A stretch of 47,469 nucleotides of DNA from a virus. A program made the translations under genes and the position numbers. The notes under the pieces are model-generated. The model was not told the DNA's origin. It was given only the letters and a program-made list of their open reading frames with translations, and ran no database searches. How positions within the stretch are numbered: position 1 is the first letter of the stretch; each line of letters opens with the position of its first letter. Shown in pieces: positions 13,759 to 23,900 of this stretch. The DNA lies in the IMG/VR virus record IMGVR_UViG_3300023174_000258, positions 1 through 47,469 of that record; one strand, written 5' to 3'.

Positions 13759-15574
13759 ATACTATACATTCTACTAGTTTAACCCCGGCTTCAGTGTTAG
13801 TTTCTAATGCTATAGCAAAGACATCGGCATGATTACTAAATGATGCATGAGCTACTCCATTGACTCCTGCTACTAGTCTTTGCCCTTTAATGACGCTGCC
13901 GTTGACTTTAACTGGTACACGCCCTTTTAAAGCAACTGCTATACCGCCTTCTAATTCACTATTCATCAAGTAAGCTGGCTTTTCTGACACAACTCCTATG
14001 GCACGGAATCCTGGTTGTGTTGCTGTAACTTCTTTCTCTCCACCTACCATTAACACAGTGCCTACACTATATTCAGTATCTGGTAAATATTTTTCAGCTA
14101 GGTCTCCGTACTGTGCAAAAGTTGCTATACCATTAAAAATACCAGCAGTTAATGTGTTAGAATTTGGATTATATGTTAATGAATCGCTGTCGACAAGTAA
14201 GTTTCGAAAGCCCGATGATCCATTAGTAAAAGTAATATAATGTGTGGTATTTGTAATTTTTGTATCAGTAATACCAATTTGTGTGGCTTGTCCGGTATCA
14301 ATTAAACTAGTAAGGCTTATCCAATCTAAATTACCAGCATCGTTTATAGCCAATACCTGTCTGGCTGTGCCTGGAGATAAAAAAGCTGTGGTATTTGCGT
14401 CAGATTGATAAGGAATTGATTTAGCAGTTCCTCCGTTTATATTGGCTGCTCTAGTAGCAAGTCCTACAAATCTGTTTGCAGTAATATATCCATCAGCGTC
14501 CCTGGCTGCTACCGTGTTGGCTGTAGCACTTAAACTACCATTCATATAGGTGCCGCCAACATTAATTGTTTCAGCTTTACTAGCAGTACCATCTAAAGTG
14601 CCGTTGAATGTTTGAGCATAAATTGTGTTAAATTTTGCACTGCTAGACCCTATATTGATAGAATCAGATCCAGGTAAAAGTGAACTTCCTTGAATCTTTA
14701 ATGGAATTTTTTCAGCAGTACCTGACTCTACGGCTACTGTAGTTTTAAAAATAATAGGTGCATCAGCTGTTTGATTCTTAATTACAGAAGTTGAATTATC
14801 TATATAAACCTTAAGATCATTATTATTACCAACTGTAAATCCTGGGTCAAGGAATCTAACTAGATTAGAAAAAGAGCTGTTTGCTAGTTTAACAAAATCC
14901 GAGTCCGTGAATCCGTTTAATTTGGCAGCATTAGATGCTGTCCCCCAATAGATATAACCAGTTTCAGTATCAGTAACACCATTTGCATTAGTATCAACTA
15001 AGGTTAATCCTTTTTTAATTTCAAGGAATCCATTAACTGCATTATCTGTATCAGTGCTTACTGTAAACGCAGAATTGCTTATAATAAACACAACTTTTCC
15101 GTTTACTACTCCTTCGACAACTGGGCGGGGGTTGCTATTCACGTCAAGAATGCTAGTGCTTCTAACTTCAGTAGTTTGAGCATTTTGCACTGCCTGCGGG
15201 CCTACTAGTATAAATTCTGTTCCTGACCAAGCAAATAATTGATTAGTATTAGTATTATACCAAAAATCTCCAGTAGTTAATCCGCTGGGTTGCGTTGTGC
15301 CTATTTCTGCTCCGCCTGTAGTTCTAAATTTAACTCCGTCATAGAATTTTAATTTTTTACTTGCACTATCAAACCAAATTTGACCTGTAATTTTACGTGG
15401 GGGTTCGCTGGTGCCTGCAAAGTTTTCCAACATGTGAACCATGTTTTCATTTTGAACTTCACCGTACCCAGCATAATTTCTACCAATAAGTCTGACGTCT
15501 AAACTATTGTCTACTGTTCCGTCTTCTACGTTTGCTACCAGTGAACCATCATATTTGTTAATACTGTATGGCAT
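13754..15574 (-). CDS. Tail fibre protein with shared N-terminal module and G2-like C-terminal domain (606 aa)
   Basis: Residues 1-110 hold the module shared with the next two genes: LIGRNYAGYGEVQNENMVHMLENFAG, then ITGQIWFDSASKKLKFYDG. It probably attaches the fibre to the baseplate or forms its first repeat. A second phrase, GDFWYNTNTNQLFAWSGTEF, follows. The middle is a low-complexity beta region. It holds a DTNANGVTD loop (near residue 195) that looks like a calcium-binding DxNxNGxxD site, and triple-helix-like phrases (INIGSSSAKFNTIYAQTFNG). The last 130 residues (QYGDLAEKYLPDTEYSVGTVL to the end) resemble the C-terminal domain of many phage fibres related to peptidase G2, which can trim or trimerise the fibre. 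Transcribed from a late-box variant at 15601-15594 with AAGGA just before the ATG. Confidence 0.75.
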   Translation of the reverse strand: MPYSINKYDGSLVANVEDGTVDNSLDVRLIGRNYAGYGEVQNENMVHMLENFAGTSEPPRKITGQIWFDSASKKLKFYDGVKFRTTGGAEIGTTQPSGLTTGDFWYNTNTNQLFAWSGTEFILVGPQAVQNAQTTEVRSTSILDVNSNPRPVVEGVVNGKVVFIISNSAFTVSTDTDNAVNGFLEIKKGLTLVDTNANGVTDTETGYIYWGTASNAAKLNGFTDSDFVKLANSSFSNLVRFLDPGFTVGNNNDLKVYIDNSTSVIKNQTADAPIIFKTTVAVESGTAEKIPLKIQGSSLLPGSDSINIGSSSAKFNTIYAQTFNGTLDGTASKAETINVGGTYMNGSLSATANTVAARDADGYITANRFVGLATRAANINGGTAKSIPYQSDANTTAFLSPGTARQVLAINDAGNLDWISLTSLIDTGQATQIGITDTKITNTTHYITFTNGSSGFRNLLVDSDSLTYNPNSNTLTAGIFNGIATFAQYGDLAEKYLPDTEYSVGTVLMVGGEKEVTATQPGFRAIGVVSEKPAYLMNSELEGGIAVALKGRVPVKVNGSVIKGQRLVAGVNGVAHASFSNHADVFAIALETNTEAGVKLVECIVL

Positions 15575-15593
15575 TCCTTACACCCCTTTGAAA

Positions 15594-15601
15594 TATTTAT
15601 C
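15594..15601 (-). promoter_or_regulatory. Late promoter-like box (GATAAATA) for the 606-aa fibre gene
   Basis: Minus strand GATAAATA, one base from the T4 late consensus and fitting the relaxed NATAAATA form, 20 bp before the ATG at 15574 in the 31-bp intergenic gap. Confidence 0.55.
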
Positions 15602-15605
15602 AATA

Positions 15606-18518
15606 TCAAGCATTATCATAGACCCATCCTCTTGCATTGCCTGTATATACTAGACTAAATGCCTTGCCAGCAGTATTAATAGTAAGATTGCTAGCTACTG
15701 CATTAATCAAGCTGCCATTTCTAGCAATAATTAATGAATATGTTCCTAACCCAACCTGATCTATAAAATGAACTTCGTCGCCAACTGTTGGAGTTGCTGG
15801 CAATGTTACTGTAATATTGTTTAAACCAGCATTAATTAATAATCTATCTCCAGCTACAGCTTCATAGTTATTATTGAGCGTTTTCCATTTAGGAATAAAA
15901 TTACCAAGCACTTTAATTTTAGATGTACTACTACCTAAACTAATAGTTTCGTTGCCAGCGCCCCCTAAGTTTAATGTGGTTACGTTATTATTAAACACAT
16001 TTACAGTGGTGTTAGTTGAACTTATGATCCCCACTGCAGGATTGCCTGGGCCTATAGTTCCTGATACAGGAAAAGCTCCTGCTATGATTAATTCTTTCGT
16101 TATCTTGCCAGTTTCTATAATGGCAGTATTATCAGTACCTGTAAGTTTGCCACTATAAAATATATCTCCATTAACAATTAATGCGCCTGAGGAGGTACTA
16201 GATGTTCTTATAAAGTCTGATGATGCAAGACGATTATTAACATCTTTAAGCAATAATCCCGCACCGCCTATGCCACCTGCATTAGTATCCACATTTGGAA
16301 GAATTACATCATTAATTATCTTTAGATCATACTGAATAGTAACAGTACCACCAGTTTGATCATTGTCATCATCATAAGGTTTGCCTATATAGATGTATTC
16401 AGCAGTGGGTGCCACTGTTAATGTGGACAAATAGCTTGGGAAAAGATCGAATACTGTAGTATTTTGAGCAACTGAAAAAGTTCCTTTATTACTGGAATTT
16501 TTTCCATCAACAGTAATACTACCGCTAATAGTAACATTATTGTTAATTGTAGTATTACCTGTGTCGTTTCCTATCTCAATAAGTGATGCAGATTTTCCTA
16601 TAACAATAGAAGTAGCAACTTGGTTAAAAAGACTGGCACTGGAGTTAGTTGTTCTTAAGTCACCCCCTTTAATAGTCAAGTCACCTTCTACTACAGTATT
16701 AGGATTACGTATGTAAAAAGTTCCAGAAGCTATACTACCTGCTGTAATACTTGTGGCACTTTCGCCAAAATGTATAGTTCTTGCATTGGTATTATGTAGA
16801 TAGGCAACAGGGCCACTGGAATCAATATACGAAGGAGTTGATCCATCATAACCCACAACAAGCTTGCCATTAGCAGTTAAATCGTTATTAATATAAGTAT
16901 TACCGGACGAAGCGCCTATAGTGACTAATGTGGACGATTCTCCTATAGATAAATTTCTAACATTTACTGGTAAAAATTTAAAATATGCCCCCCCTGTATT
17001 AATATTAGTAATTATTGCTTCCCCGTCCACGTCAAATTTTAATTGGTTCTTTAAAATTAAATTTTCAGTAGCTTGTGTGTCTACTTGAAATTCTACTCTT
17101 CCGTTTATAGAGCTTAATATTAAATTAGCCAGTGTTGCAGATCCTGTAGATTTAATTATATTATCTGCTGTATTGACACTACTGACTTGTGATTCTTTTG
17201 TAACTGCTAAATTATTTTTAACTAGCGCATTATAATTAATGGTTGTTGTGCTGGCATTACTACCTAATTTAATGTCTGTTGCTGCTCCACCTAAATTAAT
17301 AGTAGCAACAGTAGTGTTAAGCAAATCAAAACTGGTTCTTGAAGAAGTTATCGATCCTCCATTGGCTCCGATATTTTTTAATGCATCAAGATCGCTTTTA
17401 ATTGTAGTGGTTCCACTAATATAACCTATTCCAACATTACTGGCGGCGCCGCCTATATTAATAGTGCTAACTCCAGTATTAAAAACATTAATTGAACTGT
17501 TATTGCTAACCAAATTACCACGTATGTTAACATCACCATTAATATCCAAAGTGGCCAATGGCGTTGATTCAAAAATGCCTACCCTGCTCTGACTTGCCTT
17601 AATGAAAATAGCATTATTTGTTGTAGACGAATCTTTAACTTGAATAATAAAATCATTACTGTTTCTGTTATTTTTAAGTATGGAACTAGTTCCAACAAAT
17701 TGAAATGTTAAATTATTTGAAGCTCCTAAAATCAATGGATTGCTATTTAAAATACTCAATGTGCCACTGAGGTAATTATCACGATTAGTTTGAACAAAGT
17801 TATTAACACTGATAACATTACCTTGAGGGTCTAGAAGATTTTCTGCATTTTTTGCTGTGATATAAAATTTGACATCTTCCCCGACTCGTGTATATACAGG
17901 AGTAAACCCTTTAACTAATGTAATACCATTGGAATCGGCTACGTTTGCTGCATCACGCATTCCTTCAGATTTAAGTAAAAGGCCTTCATTATTAGTATAA
18001 TTGGGTGTAAAAGATTCTTTACTAAAAACACCTAATAATGTATTTCCAATCTTAAGTTTAATTATAGTTTTATCTGCATTATTTGTATCTTTAACGGTGA
18101 CTATTTCATAACCAGTAACACCCTGTTGTTCTGAATAAACGGGACCAGCCAACCTTGTACCTTGCCCGTCATTAAAATACAGTTGTCTTCTATAGCTATC
18201 AATCCATAAATCGCCAGGACTTAGATCTGGTTCAATGTTACTGACCTGTGGTCTGTTTGGTTCTTTAAAAACACTGCCATTAAAAATTCTAATTTTTTCT
18301 TCACTAGTATCATACCAAAGTTGTCCTTTAATTGGATGTTTTGGCTCTGTTGTATTGGCAAAATTTTCTAATAATTTAACAAAATTTTGATTAAATTCTA
18401 ACCCATAATTTTGAGTACTTTTGCCCACTAGTGTCAAACTAGAAGATTTTTTATCAACACTATTGTCTAAAATATCTGTTAGAACAGTGCCATCAGTTTT
18501 AATTATAGTATATGGCAT
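15606..18518 (-). CDS. Long tail fibre protein with beta-solenoid-like repeats (970 aa)
   Basis: The N-terminal 110 residues carry the module shared with its neighbours (LVGKSTQNYGLEFNQNFVKLLENFAN, IKGQLWYDTSEEKIRIFNG). From about residue 345 to 875 the chain has at least six spaced copies of a strand pair of the form T-I-N-[IL]-G-G-A-x(4)-[IL]-G-x(3)-[GSN]-x-T-x-I. Examples are TINIGGAASNVGIGYISGTT, TINLGGAATDIKLGSNASTT, SIVIGKSASLIEIGNDTGNT and TLNLGGAGNETISLGSSTSK. Such repeats are typical of trimeric fibre shafts. The C-terminus (LINAGLNNITVTLPATPTVGDEVHFID) is a small beta domain that could be the receptor-binding tip. Its start overlaps the stop of the 608-aa fibre gene. Host receptor unknown. 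Confidence 0.75.
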   Translation of the reverse strand: MPYTIIKTDGTVLTDILDNSVDKKSSSLTLVGKSTQNYGLEFNQNFVKLLENFANTTEPKHPIKGQLWYDTSEEKIRIFNGSVFKEPNRPQVSNIEPDLSPGDLWIDSYRRQLYFNDGQGTRLAGPVYSEQQGVTGYEIVTVKDTNNADKTIIKLKIGNTLLGVFSKESFTPNYTNNEGLLLKSEGMRDAANVADSNGITLVKGFTPVYTRVGEDVKFYITAKNAENLLDPQGNVISVNNFVQTNRDNYLSGTLSILNSNPLILGASNNLTFQFVGTSSILKNNRNSNDFIIQVKDSSTTNNAIFIKASQSRVGIFESTPLATLDINGDVNIRGNLVSNNSSINVFNTGVSTINIGGAASNVGIGYISGTTTIKSDLDALKNIGANGGSITSSRTSFDLLNTTVATINLGGAATDIKLGSNASTTTINYNALVKNNLAVTKESQVSSVNTADNIIKSTGSATLANLILSSINGRVEFQVDTQATENLILKNQLKFDVDGEAIITNINTGGAYFKFLPVNVRNLSIGESSTLVTIGASSGNTYINNDLTANGKLVVGYDGSTPSYIDSSGPVAYLHNTNARTIHFGESATSITAGSIASGTFYIRNPNTVVEGDLTIKGGDLRTTNSSASLFNQVATSIVIGKSASLIEIGNDTGNTTINNNVTISGSITVDGKNSSNKGTFSVAQNTTVFDLFPSYLSTLTVAPTAEYIYIGKPYDDDNDQTGGTVTIQYDLKIINDVILPNVDTNAGGIGGAGLLLKDVNNRLASSDFIRTSSTSSGALIVNGDIFYSGKLTGTDNTAIIETGKITKELIIAGAFPVSGTIGPGNPAVGIISSTNTTVNVFNNNVTTLNLGGAGNETISLGSSTSKIKVLGNFIPKWKTLNNNYEAVAGDRLLINAGLNNITVTLPATPTVGDEVHFIDQVGLGTYSLIIARNGSLINAVASNLTINTAGKAFSLVYTGNARGWVYDNA
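15890..17480 (-). repeat. Degenerate shaft repeats in the 970-aa fibre
   Basis: Six recognisable protein-level repeats, centred near 17440, 17280, 16920, 16730, 16560 and 15950. Each encodes a strand pair with an I-G or F-G turn and a T-x-I strand. Spacing is irregular. DNA identity is low except for TTAATAGTGC/TTAATAGTAGC-type stretches, so the copies are old. Confidence 0.55.
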
Positions 18519-20344
18519 TAGGTTTTTCCGGTGTAAATTATATAATTCATCCCAACTGCTGGAACGTTATTTCTTAAATCTGGTATAATAAATTTTAAAA
18601 TTCCGCCGTCTGAAAAAGTTGTGCCGCCTATTATATTATAAAAATCTTGATATTCTTGTTTAGGCAAAGCTCTGCCATCGCATAAGAGATACCCTGGCGG
18701 AATTGAGGAAACGTTCGGCCATAGTATAACAGAACCGGGCTGTATAATAGACTTGGTGAAAGACGTGAGGAGTTGTGCTCCAGTTAATTTTACCAATGTT
18801 TGACTATTGTCATTGGGATCGTTGTTTGCTTTTCTACTAATCAATATTAAATCTGAATTTAATAAAGCCTTAGCAGTAGGAAAAGGCTTTTCATATACAT
18901 ATTGTGGATTTAAATTAGGTGCCAATGTAACAGACAAAGTTTCTGCTGTTCCTATAGTTACAGGAGACATTTGAATATCGTTTGAATTTATTGCTAAAGA
19001 TATGCCATTAGTCAAACGGGTTGCACTATTTGCAGAGATCGCATTTCCTTCAATATTTGTTGCATATATGGTATTAAACTTAAAACTCGGTGAGCCTATA
19101 TTATTAATATTATTTGAAGACGGTAAAATAACTGCTAGATCGCCTGTTGTTTTTTCTAAGGTAAGTTGACCTTTGATTATAACATTATTGTTTAAGGTGC
19201 TAGTACCGGTTACTGATAAATTACTACCTACACTCAATGAATAGGCTATTTTTGCTCCACCATTTGGAATAGATAAAGCAGGAATCTCAGGGCTAATTAC
19301 ATTACTGTCATTGGATCCTGTAATAATCAACGACCCATTAGTTTTTATATTTCCTACTACATCTAAGCTGGTTGTTTGATCCGGTGCTATATTGTTAATA
19401 CCTATACACCCTCTTTGTGGTATATTGCTTCTAGAATCAATAACCATTACATTTTTAATTTGATCATTGTTCTTTAATCTAAAAATTATATTGGATCCAG
19501 ACTTATTATTGTAAATTAAAGGACCATTAGTATTGGCATCTATACCTATGGAAAATGATAAATCAGTTCCTATGCTTAATCCATTATTATTCCTAACATT
19601 AATACCTTCTGATGTTGTGCTTACAGCATCGGCTCTTAAAAAATTAATTGCATTTACTGTAGTATCATTTACAATCAGAGCTTCTGCTTTTTCACTAGTG
19701 CCCCAAAATTTGTTTATTTTTGAAGCTGTTTGAAATTTTGTAGTGCTTAATGTAATGCCTTGTCTAATCGTTGTAAACCCATCGATTCCTGTCTTAGGTA
19801 CAAATTCTCTATCACTAATTATAGCTACCCTTTTTTGTTTAACAAAAAGAGTCAATACTAATCTGGGTTCATTGCCTAAATCATAAATTGTTTCAACTTC
19901 GGCAGTGGTTCTGTCAACAGCTTTGGACGGAGGTCCGATTAAAGTCCAAGCATTATCACCTAAAATATGTAATTGTTGGCTGACTGTGTCTACATAAAGA
20001 TCGCCATTTTTAAAAGGCAAGCTAGGTGAAATAGGAGGAGGATTGCCCCTGCCTTTTTTGATCACGCCCAACGGAATCCAGTTTGTGCCATCGAATACTT
20101 TTATTCCGCCATCTAAATTATTTTCTACAGAATTATACCAAAGTTGACCTTCAGTCGGTGTAGTAGGAGGTGTTGTGCTGGCAAAATTTTCTAACAGATG
20201 CAGAAAATTTTCGCCTATGATACTGCTATAACTTTGATTATAGTTTTTACCTATAAATGTTAAGCTAGTTTCTTGATTTAAATCCCCATCATCAACTACA
20301 ATTGATGGTTTTCCTGGATCAGAATGGCGTATATTATAAGACAT
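18518..20344 (-). CDS. Tail fibre protein with tail-collar domain (608 aa)
   Basis: The third member of the fibre family. The N-terminal module is present (FIGKNYNQSYSSIIGENFLHLLENFA, TEGQLWYN, IKVFDGTNW). The middle is beta-rich with one INNIGSPSFKFNTIYATNIEGN phrase that matches the 606-aa fibre (INIGSSSAKFNTIYAQTFNG). The last 75 residues are a phage tail-collar domain: QPGSVILWPNVSSIPPGYLLCDG, then YQDFYNIIGGTTFSDGG and FIIPDLRN. Collar domains occur at the tips of short tail fibres such as T4 gp12, and this may do that job here. It lies 1 bp after the 202-aa gene stop and is probably co-transcribed with it. Confidence 0.78.
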   Translation of the reverse strand: MSYNIRHSDPGKPSIVVDDGDLNQETSLTFIGKNYNQSYSSIIGENFLHLLENFASTTPPTTPTEGQLWYNSVENNLDGGIKVFDGTNWIPLGVIKKGRGNPPPISPSLPFKNGDLYVDTVSQQLHILGDNAWTLIGPPSKAVDRTTAEVETIYDLGNEPRLVLTLFVKQKRVAIISDREFVPKTGIDGFTTIRQGITLSTTKFQTASKINKFWGTSEKAEALIVNDTTVNAINFLRADAVSTTSEGINVRNNNGLSIGTDLSFSIGIDANTNGPLIYNNKSGSNIIFRLKNNDQIKNVMVIDSRSNIPQRGCIGINNIAPDQTTSLDVVGNIKTNGSLIITGSNDSNVISPEIPALSIPNGGAKIAYSLSVGSNLSVTGTSTLNNNVIIKGQLTLEKTTGDLAVILPSSNNINNIGSPSFKFNTIYATNIEGNAISANSATRLTNGISLAINSNDIQMSPVTIGTAETLSVTLAPNLNPQYVYEKPFPTAKALLNSDLILISRKANNDPNDNSQTLVKLTGAQLLTSFTKSIIQPGSVILWPNVSSIPPGYLLCDGRALPKQEYQDFYNIIGGTTFSDGGILKFIIPDLRNNVPAVGMNYIIYTGKT

Positions 20345-20345
20345 A

Positions 20346-20954
20346 TTAGATTCCCATTAGACCGGTTAAACTTTGAATTCTAACAGTATAATCTATTTGA
20401 ATAAGCCTATTCAAACTTTTTTGTACCGGATGGAATATTACATGAGTCAGTAACCTGCTCTGATTTGTATCACTATAAGATTTTAATCCTAATTCATCAA
20501 AAACATATTGAGCTTCGTTGTTGGTTGTATTATCAAATGCTTCTTGTCCACTAGGCTCACCATAGTCTAACAAACAAGTAATAAACACATCAGTATAATT
20601 AGTGCCAGTAACATGCCTGGTTTCTATGTAATTTCTTATAGGATCTTTATTGTTTACGCTTTGATCATCAACAACTTTAGAATAAGTTGGATTATAAAGA
20701 TCGGCATTAACTCCAGTGGTATTTGGCGTCAAGTATGTAATAATTCCTGTAGGATCTACGGCTGTACCACCGTTTCCAAAAGACATTTCATAGATATATC
20801 CTTGGCTGGAATTAGCTATACTTTTAGCTAATGCCACACTCATATTTTCATAATGTATGGCATTACGTTTATTGATATAGACTTCCTTGGAACTTGGGTC
20901 CCAAATCTTAATATGTCCTTCGATATGTATTCCACTAAAATCTTTGTTTTGCAT
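20346..20954 (-). CDS. Putative baseplate/virion structural protein (202 aa)
   Basis: A 202-aa protein, MQNKDFSGIHIEGHIKIWDPSSKEVYINKRNAIHYENMS onward. It has ALAKSIANSSQGYIYEMSFGNGG near residue 45, YTDVFITCLLDYGEPSGQEAFD in the middle and VIFHPVQKSLNRLIQIDYTVRI at the end. I know this layout from marine T4-like phages, next to the baseplate giant and fibre genes, where it is usually called a structural protein. Late box AATAAATA at 20981-20974. It could link fibres to the baseplate wedge (a gp9/gp11-like role), inferred from position only. Confidence 0.6.
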   Translation of the reverse strand: MQNKDFSGIHIEGHIKIWDPSSKEVYINKRNAIHYENMSVALAKSIANSSQGYIYEMSFGNGGTAVDPTGIITYLTPNTTGVNADLYNPTYSKVVDDQSVNNKDPIRNYIETRHVTGTNYTDVFITCLLDYGEPSGQEAFDNTTNNEAQYVFDELGLKSYSDTNQSRLLTHVIFHPVQKSLNRLIQIDYTVRIQSLTGLMGI

Positions 20955-20973
20955 GTTTATTTCTCTATCAAAA

Positions 20974-20981
20974 TATTTATT
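20974..20981 (-). promoter_or_regulatory. Late promoter-like box (AATAAATA) for the 202-aa gene and fibres
   Basis: Minus strand AATAAATA in the 27-bp gap after the giant gene, 20 bp upstream of the ATG at 20954. It differs from the T4 consensus only in the first base. Confidence 0.5.
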
Positions 20982-23900
20982 TTATCCGTTATCTAGTTTT
21001 CTTGGGGTAGTTTTCAAGAAATATGCTACTTCATTGGTTGATTCTGCTAGGTTTTTACCTAAGTCATTCCACGGTGTAAGAACTTTTCTAACAACCTGTA
21101 TTCTTATTCCCGGAGTATCTGGTATATGTTCTAATCTTACTTGAGAATTTATACCATCTACAGCAAAATCTGCAGGATAATCGATGTCACCCTCGGGACT
21201 CTCTGGATGCTCTATTGGATCGTGAAGTGTGTAAGCATCTTTTCTTTGTCTAACTCCACCCACAAACACTTCAATGCTATCTTTAGTTGGTATGAATGGT
21301 AATTCGATTAAATGTGTGCTATCTAACAGTGCATCAGGATATTCTTCAGGAGGCCATGTAATAACTTCCTCGCGATCTTTATAAGGAATACTTTCGTTGG
21401 GTCCAATATCTAATACTTTTTCTGATTTCTTATGCACATCGGTAATACCAGTTCCCCAAGTACCTCTTCTAAGTTGGCTTAAAACATTGCCATTTTTAAT
21501 AAAATATTCTATTCTTTCGCCATTTACGTATATGACTCCTGGCGCATTTGCTTCTATAACTGGTTCGTTTAATGCAGTGCCATCATCAACCGTTATTTGT
21601 TTATCATAATAGTGCAAATCTTCTGCTAAAATAGTAGTCCTATTTTTACTGATTCGTTTATAATGTGTTCTATTTAACATATCTTTGATTTGCATAAAGG
21701 CAATCGAATCTCTTACTATATTATTAGAAAAGGTTAGAATTGAAAATTTATCACTTTCTAAAGGGGAACTATTTACTATGATTTCTGTTTTATTATCTGA
21801 TAATATATAATCTATATTGGGTGTTAATAGAGTTTTATTTTTAATAACCCATGCGTAATTTGCATCAGCAATAGGCCTTTCAAGAGTAAAAATGCCAGCA
21901 CTAACTTTAACGGCATTTGCATAATAGATACTATCTTGATAACGATCTACATCAGGATAAATTTGATAATCTGTTCTTTGGATATCTAAAATATCATGAT
22001 TAAACATAGAGATAATTTCTATTTTAGTATTCTCTGGATAAGAATTTTTAAATTCAATATAGTTTACACGGTTTTCAACACCAATAGTATATTCGGCATT
22101 TTTAACTATAGTAACTAATAGTTTAGCATTTTCTATGTATTTGTTACTTTTAACTATTATTTTTGATTTTAATAAGTCCAAATCAAAACCATCGGATAGA
22201 TAAATTAATTGATTATCAACATAAACTTTAAAATCTGTTGATTCGTATTGATTAATATCATCTTTACCCAAAGGAATAATATACTCGTATACTTGATTTT
22301 TTAGTATAAAATAAAAAGAATCAACTGAATTTAATATCTCGTTTCCTACTTTAACAATAGCATTATATTCTAATGGTAAAAGATTACCAATAGGATTAGA
22401 AAGAGTATATCTGGACGCAGATTCTTTATATGTAATTGTTTCTTTTGAAACAATACTGGTGGTTTTGTTAGGAGTATCAAAAATTAAATAATTTATTAAT
22501 TGCCCGGGCATGACATCGAAGGCAAATCTTATACCTACCTTATTATCTATTTTGAATAAATTATAATTTTGAACAACCCCAGAGACCAACACTAACAAGC
22601 TTATATTATCTTTCCAAGGATAGTCCGTTATAATTTCGTTTGTTACAGTTTCTACTATGACATGATTAGTATCTGAAACATTTACTCCATTTAATCCTAT
22701 ACTAATAATAGAAACATATTTGTTAGCTTCTGGAATTTCGTTAAATTTTACTAATAAATTATCAAAATCTATAGTGTAGTCAACATCTATTTGAAGTATA
22801 ATTTGATCTAATTTTACTACAACAGCGGATTTACTATTAGGATATTGCCCTACTTTGAATTCAGAAATAACACCATCAGTTAGATAATTATCGCAAATTA
22901 CATTGCTGGAACCTGAACGATTGTCATCAAATACTTTTATTACTAGAGTGTCTACAACGTGTCCAGGAAGCATTTCTTCTGGGGCAGGGCTAGTTATTGG
23001 ACTAATAAACCTGTCTCCGTCTACAATAATATCTTCCGCTGTTAGACCTGTAGCAGTAGTATAGGCCATATTGCCGCCTTCTACTAGTGTATCGTAAATT
23101 TTATTTTCATTTCCTATAAGGTCCCACCCTTTATCACCCCAAGTATTATTTTCACTATCCCATGCCAAGGGCTGATTAAAGTTAATACCAACAATGCTAA
23201 CGCCTCCATAATCAATACCTGTCATTAACTGGGCAAAATCCTTACCAATCATTCCACTTTCTGGACTGTAATAATGTTTAATTCTGTCTAGAGCCGAAAG
23301 ATGGTGAAAATCTTTTTCGTATGTTATTGTTATAATAGTTCCCAGTCTGGGAGGATGTACAAAGGTTATTTGACCATAATAAACTGTATGACCTTTTTCT
23401 TTGGAGGAAGTTTTTACTATAGTATAATTTTCACTGATTTCGTCAATAGTAATGCCGTCAATAGTGTATTCTACTAAAAGTTTTTTAGATTCAGTATTAG
23501 GACTATATTTTAAATTAAAAGTGATAGTGGCATTATCACCAGTAAAAGTATCAATTTGTTCTAAAGGCAATATTTCTGATAATAATTTTTTATTATAACG
23601 ATCAAATTTCATAGCTATAAGATTGCTTCTAACAAGATCGTTTTTTACAATAGCAACTGCCTGTGCCTGAGTTCCCCCTACACTTAAATGGCCTTCTATG
23701 ACTATTTCAGGAGCTTTTAAATATCCTGCACCTGTATCTAAAATTTCGATATCTATTACTTGGCCGTTAGATATAAACGCTCTAGCCTTGGCTGGTCTAG
23801 TACAATTTCCTATAATTTTTACCAGTGGCCTTGATGTATAACCATGTCCTTCATTTGAAATAGTAATAGTCTTTATGCCAAATCCAATATTATCTCTCCA

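Noticed and set aside
15606-18518. CRISPR-like or satellite repeats in the fibre gene.
   Set aside because: The repeats are protein-level only, irregularly spaced and inside an open coding frame.
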